Shown piece after piece: positions 1 through 9,799 of a DNA stretch of 64,000 bases. The stretch spans positions 496,001-560,000 of the forward strand of contig NZ_LOKZ01000001.1 in NCBI RefSeq assembly GCF_002211365.1, given 5' to 3'. This DNA is from Rhizobium sp. R711 (lineage in GTDB: Bacteria; Pseudomonadota; Alphaproteobacteria; Rhizobiales; Rhizobiaceae). How positions within the stretch are numbered: position 1 is the first letter of the stretch; each line of letters opens with the position of its first letter. The notes beneath the pieces were generated by a model. That model saw only the letters and a program-made list of their open reading frames with translations, did not search any database and was not told where the DNA came from. The position numbers and the translations under genes are program-made.

Positions 1-303
1 TCAGAGCTCTCCATGACAGGAGATAGGAATGACAGTTTCCTCAGCAAGGGCGCAATCTCGTGAAAATGGGTCGACAACTCGACCGCAGGTTGCCATCAGC
101 TTAACGCCTGACGCCCGCTCCTGCCGCCAGTCGCTGTAAGGTGGTCATGCTCGCTTTCCCAATCACAAGCACGCCTTGGGCTTTTCAGGTGAAGGTTTCA
201 TGTCGGCCGAAGGCGGCACGCTCGCCCTCTATCTCACGATGGGGAGTAGACCGCCGGGCCGTGTTGTGGCGTATTCTTCCACGAGATCGCAAGGAACTGA
301 AGG
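1..303. other. Non-coding leader region before the antiporter gene
   Basis: I recognise no gene here. An open frame starting at 141 runs into the antiporter gene in another frame and looks like a shadow. The stretch probably holds the promoter of the downstream gene, but I see no clear operator. Confidence 0.4.
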
Positions 304-1434
304 ATGAACTCGGTCGTGGCCTTGTCGCAACGCGTAAGGTTGGAACTCCTGCGCCGGGAATGGCTGCTTGCGGCCAGCATCGCGACGAGTGCCGTGTTCT
401 TGCTTTTCAGCGACGCGATCTTTGGACTGCTGTCAAATCCCCTATGGCTTTCGGCTATCTTTACCTGGCTTTTTTCAATTGTGCTTGGTTGCGCATTGTC
501 AGTCGTGCGTCACGCCGACCACCTCGCGGAGCGACTGGGAGAGCCTTACGGGACGCTCATTCTGACGCTTGCAATCACATCAATCGAGGTGATGGCCATT
601 ACGGCGGTCATGCGACATGGCGAAAACAACCCAACGCTGGTGCGCGACACTCTTTTTGCCGTCGTAATGATCATCCTTAACGGCATGGTCGGCCTGTCCC
701 TGCTGGTTGGTGGCTGGCGACGTCATGAGCAGCACCACAATCTGCAGGGCGCCAACGCCTATCTGGGCGTCATCGTGCCTCTGGCAACCCTCAGCATGAT
801 CATGCCGAATTTTACACATCCGACAAACGGGCCGCCCTATTCAACCGTTCAGCAAACGGTGCTCGCCTTCATATCCGTTGGTCTTTATGGCGTGTTCCTG
901 ACCCTGCAGACTGGCCGCCACAAAGGCTTCTTCATCGATGATACGGGGGAGGCAACGGCAGAGCACATCAAAACCGCAGAAGGACCCCTGTGGTTTCCAG
1001 TGATGTTGCTGGTCGCCTATATGGCTCTCGTCGTCTTCCTGGTCGAGCAGCTCGCCGCGCCAATCGATTATTTCATCGAGACGCTTCGTGCTCCGGCAGC
1101 ACTGGGCGGCGTCATCATGGCTGTCCTTGTCGCGACACCGGAGGCAATCAGCGCCGTGCGAGCCTCGGTTGCCAACCGTCTGCAACGGTCGGTCAACATC
1201 TTCCTGGGCTCGGTCCTGTCCACGATCGGACTGACTGTGCCCGCGATGCTGGTCATCAGCCACCTAACCGGTCATCACGTCGTGCTTGGACTGGAGCGCA
1301 CCGACACTGTGATGCTCGTACTGACACTGGCCCTCAGCATCATCACCTTTGCGAGCGGCCGCACGCATCTCATGCAAGGTGCCGTACACCTCGTTCTGTT
1401 CGTGGCATACGTCCTGCTGATCTTTGAAGTTTAA
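304..1434 (+). CDS. Calcium/proton antiporter, CaCA family (ChaA/CaxA-like)
   Basis: A 376-residue inner-membrane cation antiporter that probably exports Ca2+ (or Na+/K+) in exchange for protons. It has about ten hydrophobic segments in two halves. Each half carries the acidic alpha-repeat signature of the CaCA superfamily: SIEVMAITAVM near residues 97-107 and ATPEAISAVRAS near residues 278-289, where the glutamates are the expected cation ligands. Length fits ChaA-type proteins (about 360-370 residues). The ATG follows AAGGAACTGAAGG, a good ribosome binding site. It is convergent with the SPW-repeat gene, with a hairpin between them. The family is clear; the transported ion cannot be read from sequence. 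Confidence 0.88.
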   Translation: MNSVVALSQRVRLELLRREWLLAASIATSAVFLLFSDAIFGLLSNPLWLSAIFTWLFSIVLGCALSVVRHADHLAERLGEPYGTLILTLAITSIEVMAITAVMRHGENNPTLVRDTLFAVVMIILNGMVGLSLLVGGWRRHEQHHNLQGANAYLGVIVPLATLSMIMPNFTHPTNGPPYSTVQQTVLAFISVGLYGVFLTLQTGRHKGFFIDDTGEATAEHIKTAEGPLWFPVMLLVAYMALVVFLVEQLAAPIDYFIETLRAPAALGGVIMAVLVATPEAISAVRASVANRLQRSVNIFLGSVLSTIGLTVPAMLVISHLTGHHVVLGLERTDTVMLVLTLALSIITFASGRTHLMQGAVHLVLFVAYVLLIFEV

Positions 1435-1505
1435 CGATTGATCACCGCGCGCCCGATGCTTTCGCGATCAGCACCGATCGCACGTTAAGGCCGCACAATC
1501 ACCGG

Positions 1506-1537
1506 GGCGGTGGGTTTCAGTTCAGATACCCACCGCC
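1506..1537. terminator. Bidirectional hairpin between convergent genes
   Basis: Perfect 10-bp inverted repeat, GGCGGTGGGT and ACCCACCGCC, around a 12-base loop. It lies between the ends of the antiporter (plus) and the SPW-repeat gene (minus). There is no long T-run, so it is called from the stem and position. Confidence 0.55.
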
Positions 1538-1560
1538 GCGCGGCCGGACGATGGACTGCC

Positions 1561-1920
1561 TCAGGCGTGGGCGTGCGGATGATGAACGTCCCAGACCGCC
1601 CACAGTGACACGGCAGCAACGAGTATACCGATTACGACAACCGTCCACATCGCACTCGCACTGGCCGCAAAACCGAGCAACCAGGGCGACGCGATCAGCC
1701 AGAGGCCGAGCACGAGATTTGCCCATTCCTCCCATTCGGAAAATACCGACAATGCTGCTGTGGCCAGCGCACCAAGCAGAATGGCAACGATCCAGGCGTT
1801 CCAACTCGGCATTGCTTCAGCCGCAAACCCCATGATCCATGGTGAGACAAACAAGCAAACCGCCAGAATGAGGTTAGCCCAATCCTGCCTTTTCCTTCCT
1901 TCCATCAGAGTGATTGCCAT
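1561..1920 (-). CDS. SPW-repeat integral membrane protein
   Basis: A 119-residue, four-helix membrane protein with two copies of the SPW repeat: FVSPWIMGFA near residues 25-34 and ASPWLLGFA near residues 77-85, each after a W-x-N-L-x-L segment. This is the SPW repeat family of bacteria and archaea, whose function is unknown. The start has an AGGTCATC-type site just upstream on the minus strand and the length is normal. It stands alone and is convergent with the antiporter. No role is assigned. Confidence 0.85.
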   Translation of the reverse strand: MAITLMEGRKRQDWANLILAVCLFVSPWIMGFAAEAMPSWNAWIVAILLGALATAALSVFSEWEEWANLVLGLWLIASPWLLGFAASASAMWTVVVIGILVAAVSLWAVWDVHHPHAHA

Positions 1921-2197
1921 GATGACCTCCCATTTGAAGCCGACTAGGCGTCGCGTGAAACATCACGCTTAAGTCTATGATTTGGTAAGCTGTATGGCTT
2001 AAATCAAGACGTCACCGGATAATAGTTCAGGCTCCGATCTGCGGTTTGCTGCCGGGCAAAGGTGCTGCATCAGGAAAAGTTGCAGCATGCGGCCATGGAC
2101 AATCTAAAGGATATTATTCCCGCGACAAAACGACGAGCTAACTGGCGCGCACCGAACCGACTGACCCGTCGTACACGGCCGGCCCCAACGCCGCCGA

Positions 2198-4006
2198 TCA
2201 GCCGCGGGCTGCGCGTTTGTCCCGTTTCTCCTCGCCAAGTAAAAGAGCCAGCGAAAGAGCTTGTCGCTTTGCCAGTTCGATCAGCCTTTCGCGCGCCGGG
2301 CGCGGCGTCAGATTGTGGTCAGCGTCAGGAAAGAGATGCAGTTCCACGTTCGGGTAAGCGGACAGTTTTTCGCCCGCGGTCCCGAAGTTGACCCGGAACA
2401 TCTCCTGGCCCTCGTCACCCTCCGTATAGATGATGGACAGCTGCGTGCCACGATCGGCGAGTGCATGAAAATCATCATGCACCTGCCTTGTGAGCTGCGT
2501 GAGCGGCCTGGCCGGCGCAAAGACGGGGGAGAGGCTGCCAGCCATCCTGTCAATCAGACGCATGGAGATATTCTTTGTGACCGCCCCGATATCCACGTCG
2601 CCGGCCCATAGACGGCGAACGGTCTCGAGATCCAGCACATTCTTGAAATAAGCTTTGAGGGTTTTCGGCAAGCCTTTGAAACGCCAGCGGAAAGCCACCG
2701 GATTGACAATCAGGCAGGCATCCCAGCGCTGATCGTCGACCGTACTTCTGAATGCAACGTAAGCGCCGCTGCAGCGTCCGATAAGAAAAGTGCGTCGGCT
2801 GCCTGCGAGACCATCCATGTAGTCGCGAGCGATTGCAACATCAGCAATTTGAGCCTCGTCGTAGAGGACCTGTTTGCGCCGCGCCGGGACCGGTGGACTG
2901 TCCCCGACACCGGCGCTGTCAAAGCGCAGGGACGCGACGCCAACCTTCGCAAGTTCGCGTGCAAGCTCAACTGCAGAACGGGCCCAACCGGCGCTATGAT
3001 CGTAAGCCGTCGTTAGTATCACGGCGCTGACGCCGACGGATCCACCGGTCGGTTCACACAAGACCCCGTACAGCCGATCATCTGGACCGAAGCGAACGGC
3101 AGTTTCACGAATTGCGCCCAGTCGGACCGATGCAGTCGAGCTGGGCTTTTTTGCCGGCACTGCACTGCGACCCAGATAGTGGGGCAGCGATTGCAGCCAG
3201 TCGATCAGTTCATCGACAAGTGCATCGGGAATGGTCTGGTTCAGCGGGTTGGAAACGAGCGCATCATATCCCGCAAACGCTGTCGGGCGCAGCTTACAGC
3301 CGGCAGCCTCCAGCTTGTCGCGAAATGTGGTGTCGCTCTCGAATCCTGGCCGCTCGGCGAGGAAAACGGGGGGGGTGCGGCTGATCTGGAGGCCGTTAAG
3401 GTCGATGGCCTTGATATCGTCTGCAACGGCCGGCGGCATGCGTAATCCGGCGATCGATCCAGGTGCGGTGTCGCGAAGCTCCGGCTTAATGGCGAGGCCA
3501 TCGTCGATGAGCCTCGAAAACAGGGAAAGCTCACGCAGATAGACACGCCCTTTCGTGACCGGCGCCAGAAGGGCAATTGCTGCAAGAGATGGCTCAACGT
3601 GCGCCTGCATGAGCGCAAGGCTCGCGCCAATGCCCTGACCGACGAACACCACGTTGCGGGTGCCCGAAAGCATCTTGAGCTCGACAGCCGCCTTTCCGAT
3701 CACCTCATACCAGGCCGAAAGGCCGCGCTCGGTTGCGGCGTCATCGAGCGAATTTGCTGTTCCAGGGTAATCGAAGCGCAGGCTTGCAACACCGATGTCT
3801 GAAAACCGTTCCGCCAGGATGCGGTAGAATTTGCGCGTACACATCTCCTCCATGCCCCAGGGGTTGAGGAAAAGCACCGCAAGATCGCTCTGTGGTGCGT
3901 CACGATCGGCTGGCGTGAACAGACCAAGATTAGCCCCGAAGGCTATCGGCTGGGCGGCAAAGCGCGCCTTGCCATGTTCCTGATTCATAGCCGTCTGTTT
4001 CACCAC
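2198..4006 (-). CDS. Tandem alpha/beta-hydrolase-fold protein of the polysaccharide cluster
   Basis: A 602-residue protein with two consecutive alpha/beta hydrolase (serine aminopeptidase S33-like) domains, about residues 20-275 and 300-585. Similar hydrolases accompany exopolysaccharide or exosortase loci. The nucleophile elbow of the first domain reads VGQGIGAS, with glycine where GxSxG has serine. The second reads IGRCSGAY, with cysteine at that place. The first domain is therefore probably not catalytic, and the second may be a cysteine hydrolase or inactive. No signal peptide is seen. The long frame starts with GTG at 4006; an ATG at 3988 (MNQEHG) is an equally good start. It is downstream of the flippase gene on the same strand. 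Substrate unknown; an acyl or ester group on the polysaccharide or its carrier is possible. Confidence 0.7.
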   Translation of the reverse strand: MVKQTAMNQEHGKARFAAQPIAFGANLGLFTPADRDAPQSDLAVLFLNPWGMEEMCTRKFYRILAERFSDIGVASLRFDYPGTANSLDDAATERGLSAWYEVIGKAAVELKMLSGTRNVVFVGQGIGASLALMQAHVEPSLAAIALLAPVTKGRVYLRELSLFSRLIDDGLAIKPELRDTAPGSIAGLRMPPAVADDIKAIDLNGLQISRTPPVFLAERPGFESDTTFRDKLEAAGCKLRPTAFAGYDALVSNPLNQTIPDALVDELIDWLQSLPHYLGRSAVPAKKPSSTASVRLGAIRETAVRFGPDDRLYGVLCEPTGGSVGVSAVILTTAYDHSAGWARSAVELARELAKVGVASLRFDSAGVGDSPPVPARRKQVLYDEAQIADVAIARDYMDGLAGSRRTFLIGRCSGAYVAFRSTVDDQRWDACLIVNPVAFRWRFKGLPKTLKAYFKNVLDLETVRRLWAGDVDIGAVTKNISMRLIDRMAGSLSPVFAPARPLTQLTRQVHDDFHALADRGTQLSIIYTEGDEGQEMFRVNFGTAGEKLSAYPNVELHLFPDADHNLTPRPARERLIELAKRQALSLALLLGEEKRDKRAARG

Positions 4007-4144
4007 CGTTTTGCCTGCAGAACGTCCTGATCAAATGCGAGATCGAATGTATTCCTGACTGATATACTTGATGCGTTAAGAAATTACCGAAATTCGACAG
4101 TGTTACCCTGGCTATTGGTTAGCACTCATAAACCGCGTTTCTAA

Positions 4145-5563
4145 TCAGGCTGGCCGCAGCCGCCGGGTGAGCGCCAGGCGCACGCCGGATAGATTGAGCG
4201 CGAACGCGGCTGATGCGTAAACGACGACACCTGTCACGATAGGCACGCTGAGGTCGAAGACGGCATTGCCGGTTTGATGCCTGCCCACGATGAATGTCGG
4301 CACCGCCATTGTTGCGGTTGCGAGACTGACCTTGACGATCGGGCGAAGATCGAGCGGCAGGCGATGGGCACGATAGGACAGGAAATAGCCGGCGATGACG
4401 CCACCAATTTCGGCAATCAACAGCGCCCATGCAGCGCCGAGCAGTTGGAACCGCGGAACAAGGACGAACATGCCAATGATGTTGATCGCCAGAATGACCA
4501 TACCCTGTGCGCCCATCAAGCTCGGTTTCTTCGCCAGCTGGAAGCTCACATGCACGAACTGATACGAGATCGAGCGGAACAGCCAGGCAAAGACCAGGAT
4601 AGGGATAAGGCTTGCCGCAGCATCACGAAACTCGGCCCCGAGGATCAGGCTTGCAAAGCCCGGCGCGACCAGCGCCAGTCCAACGACCATTGGCATGAGC
4701 ACCGTCAACAGCACCTCAGCCGTTTCCATCAGATGCCGGTTGGTGGCCTTGTGGCCCTCCTGCGCCAAAAGACGGATTGCGACCGGAATTGTCGCCGAAC
4801 CGATCGCAACTCCAGGAAACAGGATGATCTGCCGGACCAGGTCTGCTGCGGCACCATAGACGCCCGCGGCCGTCTCGCCGATGTAGGTGACGATGATCAT
4901 GCGGTCGAGAACCGTATGAAGCACGAAAATAAAGGACGAGGCTGTCATCGGCAGGCCAAAGCGCAGCATATCCCACAGCAATCCGGGGTCGAAGGGATGG
5001 CGCGGTCGGCGCCACACGTCGGGCGCATAGATCAACAGGGTCACGAGGTAGGAGCAGGCAACACTTGCGAGCAGGCCCTGCCCGCCCATGCCGAAGACCA
5101 TCACCAGGGTTGTGGAGAAGACGAGCGTCAAGATGGCGCGCAGGATGACCGACCACATGTAGGCGCCGGTCTGCTGGCGAGAGCGGAACACCTCCTGCAC
5201 GAACTCGAACAACCCGACCATAAACGCGACGAAGACGGCAGGTACGACATAGGTCGAGGAATCTTCGGCTATCAGCCACGTCACGACAATAACGAGCGGA
5301 CTGAGCAGCATCAGTCCGATATAGCCGCAAAGCGCGGTGGCGCGGACGTCTTTCGATCCACCTTCGGAATCGAACCGCAGCACGGAAAATTTTATCCATC
5401 CGAACAGCAAGGTCGTTATGACGCCGGCAACGCCCGTGCCCACGACATAAATACCGTATTCGTGAGGGCTCAACATTCGGGTGAAGAGCACGACCGAAAC
5501 GAACCCGAACAACGCCGAAACGGCGTTGGCAACCATATATGTCGAGATCTGGCGAAACATCAT
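4145..5563 (-). CDS. Polysaccharide flippase, Wzx type (MATE/MOP superfamily)
   Basis: An integral membrane protein of about 472 residues with 12-14 hydrophobic segments. Its start FRQISTYMVANAVSALFGF and the segment FTRMLSPHEYGIYVVG are typical of Wzx/RfbX flippases, which move lipid-linked repeat units across the inner membrane. The open frame extends back to 5671, but the ATGATG at 5563-5558 overlaps the glycanase stop as ATGA, so I place the start there. This implies translational coupling with the GH10 gene. It belongs with the chain-length protein and polymerase genes encoded divergently nearby. The family is confident; the polymer is unknown. Confidence 0.85.
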   Translation of the reverse strand: MMFRQISTYMVANAVSALFGFVSVVLFTRMLSPHEYGIYVVGTGVAGVITTLLFGWIKFSVLRFDSEGGSKDVRATALCGYIGLMLLSPLVIVVTWLIAEDSSTYVVPAVFVAFMVGLFEFVQEVFRSRQQTGAYMWSVILRAILTLVFSTTLVMVFGMGGQGLLASVACSYLVTLLIYAPDVWRRPRHPFDPGLLWDMLRFGLPMTASSFIFVLHTVLDRMIIVTYIGETAAGVYGAAADLVRQIILFPGVAIGSATIPVAIRLLAQEGHKATNRHLMETAEVLLTVLMPMVVGLALVAPGFASLILGAEFRDAAASLIPILVFAWLFRSISYQFVHVSFQLAKKPSLMGAQGMVILAINIIGMFVLVPRFQLLGAAWALLIAEIGGVIAGYFLSYRAHRLPLDLRPIVKVSLATATMAVPTFIVGRHQTGNAVFDLSVPIVTGVVVYASAAFALNLSGVRLALTRRLRPA

Positions 5564-6642
5564 TCGGCCGCACGCGTGAATTCGTCGATCACCTGCATCA
5601 GCGCCTTTGGCCGGCATCCGGCATCGAGCGGCAGCGGACGGTTGGGCTTGCCATCGTCGCGCTTGAACCACATCGGCACCCAGGTATAGCGATCGGTGAT
5701 GCCCCAGGTCAGAATTGCACTCGGCCGTCCCGCGTCGAAGATTGCGCCAAGGAAGTCGCGCGCTCGTGTCGCGACAAGCTGATCACGGTCATATTCGAGG
5801 GCCGGCAGCTTATTGTCGATCACATCAAGTTCGGTCACGACAACGTCGAGCTGCAGTTCCTTCACCGCTTCGACGAATTTCGACAGGCCCTCCCTGTCGA
5901 TTTCCATGTCGCCCGGAAGATGGCCCTGGATGCCGACGGCATGAAGGGGCACGTCGCGATCCTTGAGATCGCGCAAGAGGTCAAGCAACGCCTGGCGCCG
6001 ATCCCGGCACTGGTGTGTCGGGTTCTCGACATTGTAGTCGTTGATGACGAGCTGCGCGGAGGGATCAATCGCGGCCGTGGTGCGCAGCGCAAGGTCGATA
6101 TATCGCTTGCCGAGACGCTCCTGCCAGATCGAATCGCGGATTGCAGCTCCGCCTTTGGGGTCTTCGGCAATCGCCTCGTTGACGACATCCCAGCTTGGAA
6201 TCCGTCCCTGGTAGCGTCCAACGACCGTGGTGATGTGATGGACCAGCTGGCGCTCGGCTTGCGCCGTGCTCGCGATGGTATTTGTCCACTCCGGCATGGC
6301 GCCGTGCCAGGCAAGCGTGTGTCCACGCATTTTCATGCCGTTCTGATCGGCAAAGGCGATCAGCCGGTCAGGCTGATCGAACACGAACTGGTCCTCGCTC
6401 GGCCGCAAGTCAAACCACTTCAGTCCACCTTCACCCACGACGAGTTGGCAATGGTCGACGATGGCCGCCCTGTAGTCGAACTCGGTATCGAGAAGATCGG
6501 TGCGTACCGCCGCGCCGTAAGGAATGCCCCGTCCTGAGAAAGCTGCCTTGGCAGTTCGGTCCGTTCGGACAAAAGGGTCGAGTGCGCCGGAGGATGCCAG
6601 TCCGGCACCCAATGCGCCGAGAACGAAGTCCCGCCTGCGCAT
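5560..6642 (-). CDS. Secreted GH10 endo-1,4-beta-xylanase-like glycanase
   Basis: A 360-residue glycoside hydrolase family 10 protein. The N-terminus MRRRDFVLGALGAG looks like a Tat signal, so it should act in the periplasm or outside. The family landmarks are present: HTLAWHG near residue 113, the acid/base Glu156 in DVVNEAI, the nucleophile Glu271 in VVTELDVID, and LTWGITDRYTW near the end. The domain is complete. It is first in a coupled pair with the flippase gene, so its likely job is trimming or releasing the polymer made by this cluster rather than degrading plant xylan; that is inference. GH10 enzymes cleave beta-1,4 xylan and some mixed beta-glycans with retention. Confidence 0.85.
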   Translation of the reverse strand: MRRRDFVLGALGAGLASSGALDPFVRTDRTAKAAFSGRGIPYGAAVRTDLLDTEFDYRAAIVDHCQLVVGEGGLKWFDLRPSEDQFVFDQPDRLIAFADQNGMKMRGHTLAWHGAMPEWTNTIASTAQAERQLVHHITTVVGRYQGRIPSWDVVNEAIAEDPKGGAAIRDSIWQERLGKRYIDLALRTTAAIDPSAQLVINDYNVENPTHQCRDRRQALLDLLRDLKDRDVPLHAVGIQGHLPGDMEIDREGLSKFVEAVKELQLDVVVTELDVIDNKLPALEYDRDQLVATRARDFLGAIFDAGRPSAILTWGITDRYTWVPMWFKRDDGKPNRPLPLDAGCRPKALMQVIDEFTRAAE

Positions 6643-6825
6643 GAATGGATATCCTTGAGATTGCGTATAAATGAACCAGAAATTCGACCGCGCGGGCGGG
6701 CAAGACCTTCATCGTCTACTGTTTAGTCGAGACTTGCTTTGCGCGCACGCGACACTTGAAATCGCTATTAATGGATACTTAAGGAAAATCAGGTCTCTTA
6801 ACCATAGATTTGCGCTTTTCGCGCC
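6643..6825. promoter_or_regulatory. Divergent promoter region of the polysaccharide cluster
   Basis: The 183-bp gap between the glycanase-flippase operon (minus) and the chain-length protein operon (plus) is the only obvious place for both promoters. It is more AT-rich than its surroundings (around 6760-6815). No recognised operator was found. Confidence 0.45.
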
Positions 6826-8334
6826 GTGTCAATCAGAACCCCGCCGCCCATGTACGAAGCTGCCCCCCGACATCAGACGCCGGTCATCAGTACGCGAGGC
6901 TGGGCAAGGAGCCGGGAGCCAGACGACGGTCCTGTCACGCAGCCAAAGCCAATACTAAAGCTTGCCGAGCCCTCTTCCAATCAAACCGGTTCATACGTCT
7001 TCCAGGAGCTCGTCCAGTTCGACCTGACACGCATCCTCGACTGGCTGCGCTCAGGCCTTGTCTTAATCATTGCCCTTGCCATCCTCGGTATGGTCGCCGG
7101 GTATGGCGTTGTTTTCGTGATCAAGCCGCGCTTTACAGCCGGGATCGATCTTCTCGTCGACCCGTCAAACCTGCGGGTGGTCGCTGACGATATCTTCTCC
7201 GAAAGCATGCAGAGAGATACGCAGTTGCTCGATGTCGAGAGCAAGTTGCGGGTTTTAACGTCGGGCAACGTGCTGAGCCGCGTGATCAGTGATCTGAAGC
7301 TCACCGCTGATCCGGAGTTCGTTCAAGCGAATTCCAAGGACCCGGCGAGCGACGCCCTTCGCGCGCTCTCAAAGCGTGTGACGGCCCGCCGTGACGAACG
7401 CTCTTTCATCGTCAACATTGCCCTGTGGACAGAAGACGCCGGCAAATCCGTGACCATCACAAATGCCATCGCAAGCGCATTCCAGGAAGAACTTGCCAAG
7501 GCGGAATCCGAAGGGGCCGGGCGTGCGGCAAGCTCGTTGTTTGCGCGCCTCGCAGATCTGAAGACAGAGGTTGCCAAGGCAGAAGCCGCCGTTGAGGCAT
7601 TCAAGCGCGAACAGGGATTGCAGTCGAGTTCAGGAGAGCTTGTCAGCACGCTCATGTCAAACCAGACGAACACGCAGCTGATCGACGCCAAAGCACGCCT
7701 TATACAGGCGCAATCACGTTATAACGAACTTGTTTCGACCAACCCGAAGAACCGGCTGAATGCCTCTGCGCTGCAATCGGAAACGATGACTATGCTGCGC
7801 ACGCAATATTCGACATTGCGACAACGCGTAACCTCTCAATCCGCCGTGCTTGGGCCGCGCCATCCAATGATCCTGTCGCTACAGCCTCAGTTGAAAGCCT
7901 TGGAGGGTCAGATCGACGCCGAGACGGCGCGCATTGTGCAAGCCGCGAAAGCCGAGCTGGATCAATCAAGGTCGGCCCTAGATGCCTTGAATTCTGAAGC
8001 CAACCAGATGAAGTCCTCGGTCTTCCAGGACACCGCCGCGCAGATCCATCTGCGCGAACTGGAACGCGAAGCGCGCGCCAAGGCAACCGTGTACGAAACC
8101 TTCATGGCCAGGGCCGGAGAAGCCGCCGAACGTCAGCAGATCGACACGACCAATGTGCGGATCGTTTCGCCGGCAGTCGTCCCGACTGCCCGTAGCTTCC
8201 CACCACGCGGCTACGTGCTGGCCGGCGCCGGTGGCGTTGTTGGTCTGGCGCTCGGCCTTGCCATCGCAGTCCTGTCGGGTCTTTGGCGCGACTATCGTCG
8301 GCTGAGCGCAGCACAGGGCCATGCAAATGGCTGA
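6826..8334 (+). CDS. Polysaccharide co-polymerase / chain-length protein (Wzz-Wzc type, no kinase)
   Basis: A 502-residue inner-membrane protein that sets chain length and links polymerisation to export. Residues about 50-110 hold the Wzz domain start with a first membrane helix (VLIIALAILGMVAGYGVVFV). Residues about 230-440 form a long periplasmic coiled coil, and the second helix (VLAGAGGVVGLALGLAIAVL) lies near residue 463. The motif ARSFPPRG before it is typical of the family. There is no Walker-type BY-kinase domain after it, unlike ExoP. It starts with GTG at 6826, or ATG at 6850. Its stop overlaps the polymerase start. Confidence 0.82.
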   Translation: MSIRTPPPMYEAAPRHQTPVISTRGWARSREPDDGPVTQPKPILKLAEPSSNQTGSYVFQELVQFDLTRILDWLRSGLVLIIALAILGMVAGYGVVFVIKPRFTAGIDLLVDPSNLRVVADDIFSESMQRDTQLLDVESKLRVLTSGNVLSRVISDLKLTADPEFVQANSKDPASDALRALSKRVTARRDERSFIVNIALWTEDAGKSVTITNAIASAFQEELAKAESEGAGRAASSLFARLADLKTEVAKAEAAVEAFKREQGLQSSSGELVSTLMSNQTNTQLIDAKARLIQAQSRYNELVSTNPKNRLNASALQSETMTMLRTQYSTLRQRVTSQSAVLGPRHPMILSLQPQLKALEGQIDAETARIVQAAKAELDQSRSALDALNSEANQMKSSVFQDTAAQIHLRELEREARAKATVYETFMARAGEAAERQQIDTTNVRIVSPAVVPTARSFPPRGYVLAGAGGVVGLALGLAIAVLSGLWRDYRRLSAAQGHANG

Positions 8335-9682
8335 CATGCGCAAGACGGCCAAGGTAGAAAGGAGCACCACCTTCGCAGCCTTGCTCTTCCTGGCCGTCTT
8401 TGGCTACTTCTGGGTCGGATTGAACCCGTTTCCCGATCCGAACGCCATCAGCCTTGCGACGCCTTACGGCGGTACATCGAACGTGCTCAACCAGTTGATC
8501 GTCATCGCCATGTCGGCTGTGGTACTTGCAACGATGCTGCAAAACCCGGCTCGCCATCTGCTGCTGCGCCCCTATGGCTTGCTGATTTGCCTGCTCGTCT
8601 GGCTGCTCTTCACCGGGCTTTTTGCCGGGGATCCGAGTGCCGCCTTCCGGCGCATCGTCTTTGCGATCCTCGTCTGCCTCTGCGCGAATGCGCTGCTCTT
8701 CATACCACGAGATGGTCAGCAGTTTGCAAAGCTGATGTGCATTGGGCTGAGTTTCACCATCGGGCTCTCCTATATGGGCGTCATTGCCCTGCCACACCTT
8801 GCCATACACCAGGCGAGTGACGCATTGGAGCAGTCGCTGGCGGGAGACTGGCGCGGTCATTTTGGTCACAAGAACGTTGCCGCTGCGGCGATGGTCTATG
8901 CCGTGTTCTTCGGTTTTTACATCGCAAAGGCTGGACACGGCCGGCTTGGGATGCTGATTGCATTGTCTGCCGGCTTCTTCGTTCTTCATGCAGGCGGCAA
9001 GACCTCGGCTGCCATGCTTCCCGCAATCCTTTTGCTTGCCTGGATTTTCGAGCGCTGGACCAGCTTCGGAACGGTGATCCTGGTTGGCGGCCTTGCGAGT
9101 TTGAATATTATCTTGCTGACTGCGGCAATTTCTCAAAGTTTCAGTGCGCTGCTTGCCTCTGCCGGGATCGATGCGACCTTCACCGATCGCGGCTCCATCT
9201 GGCGCCTGGCGCTTTCGGCGATCGCCGAGCGGCCGCTTCTCGGCTACGGTTTCCAGTCGTTCTGGCAGACCGATGCATTGTTTAACAGCGGCCAGGCCAT
9301 GACCACATGGGCCGTGACCGCCGCCAATTCCCACAACGGCTATGTCGAGCAGTTGATCAATGGCGGCATCCCGGCCTTGACAATGGTCGTCATCTGGCTG
9401 GTGATCCTGCCCATCGTCCATGCCCATCGCGCACTTGCCGGCAAGAACGACCTCGCATTGACGCGGCTGTTCTTGCGGATCTGGCTCTTCTCGCTCTTTC
9501 TCGCCTGCCTTGAAAGCCCGTTTTTCGGCAACAGCGGACCGATCTGGTTTACCATGTTGATTGCCGTCTTTGGCCTGCGATTGCAGGCCAATGCCGGTCT
9601 CGTGGCCAACGCGCCCGCACTCAAAGCCAGTTTCGATCCCGCTTCCCCGCACGACGCAGCGGTCCTTAGAAAGGCCCGTTAA
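8321..9682 (+). CDS. Polysaccharide polymerase / O-antigen ligase family protein (Wzy type)
   Basis: A 453-residue membrane protein with about 11 helices and a large periplasmic loop of the Wzy_C/O-antigen ligase family. The loop carries TDRGSIWRLALSAIAERP-LLGYGFQSFW, followed by NSHNGYVEQLINGGIPA, the usual signature. Such proteins join lipid-linked repeat units in the periplasm. Three possible ATGs (8321, 8327, 8336) lie around the stop of the chain-length gene, so the two are translationally coupled. With the flippase it completes the core of a Wzx/Wzy pathway. Confidence 0.82.
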   Translation: MQMADMRKTAKVERSTTFAALLFLAVFGYFWVGLNPFPDPNAISLATPYGGTSNVLNQLIVIAMSAVVLATMLQNPARHLLLRPYGLLICLLVWLLFTGLFAGDPSAAFRRIVFAILVCLCANALLFIPRDGQQFAKLMCIGLSFTIGLSYMGVIALPHLAIHQASDALEQSLAGDWRGHFGHKNVAAAAMVYAVFFGFYIAKAGHGRLGMLIALSAGFFVLHAGGKTSAAMLPAILLLAWIFERWTSFGTVILVGGLASLNIILLTAAISQSFSALLASAGIDATFTDRGSIWRLALSAIAERPLLGYGFQSFWQTDALFNSGQAMTTWAVTAANSHNGYVEQLINGGIPALTMVVIWLVILPIVHAHRALAGKNDLALTRLFLRIWLFSLFLACLESPFFGNSGPIWFTMLIAVFGLRLQANAGLVANAPALKASFDPASPHDAAVLRKAR

Positions 9683-9799
9683 CCTCATGCTCAGCCGCCA
9701 ATTGTAGAATGCACGCTAGGCATTTACAGCTTCACCGCCGATTGTCGGCGACGTTGTCCTCGGTGGCAACGACAACAATCTTTGTCGATCGAGGTTTGG

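Noticed and set aside
4274..5689. Long plus-strand open frame opposite the flippase gene
   Set aside because: Rich in charged residues with no family look and exactly antisense to a clear membrane protein; a product of GC-rich codon bias.
8102..9688. Long minus-strand open frame opposite the chain-length and polymerase genes
   Set aside because: Antisense to two well-recognised genes, low-complexity charged sequence and no start site.
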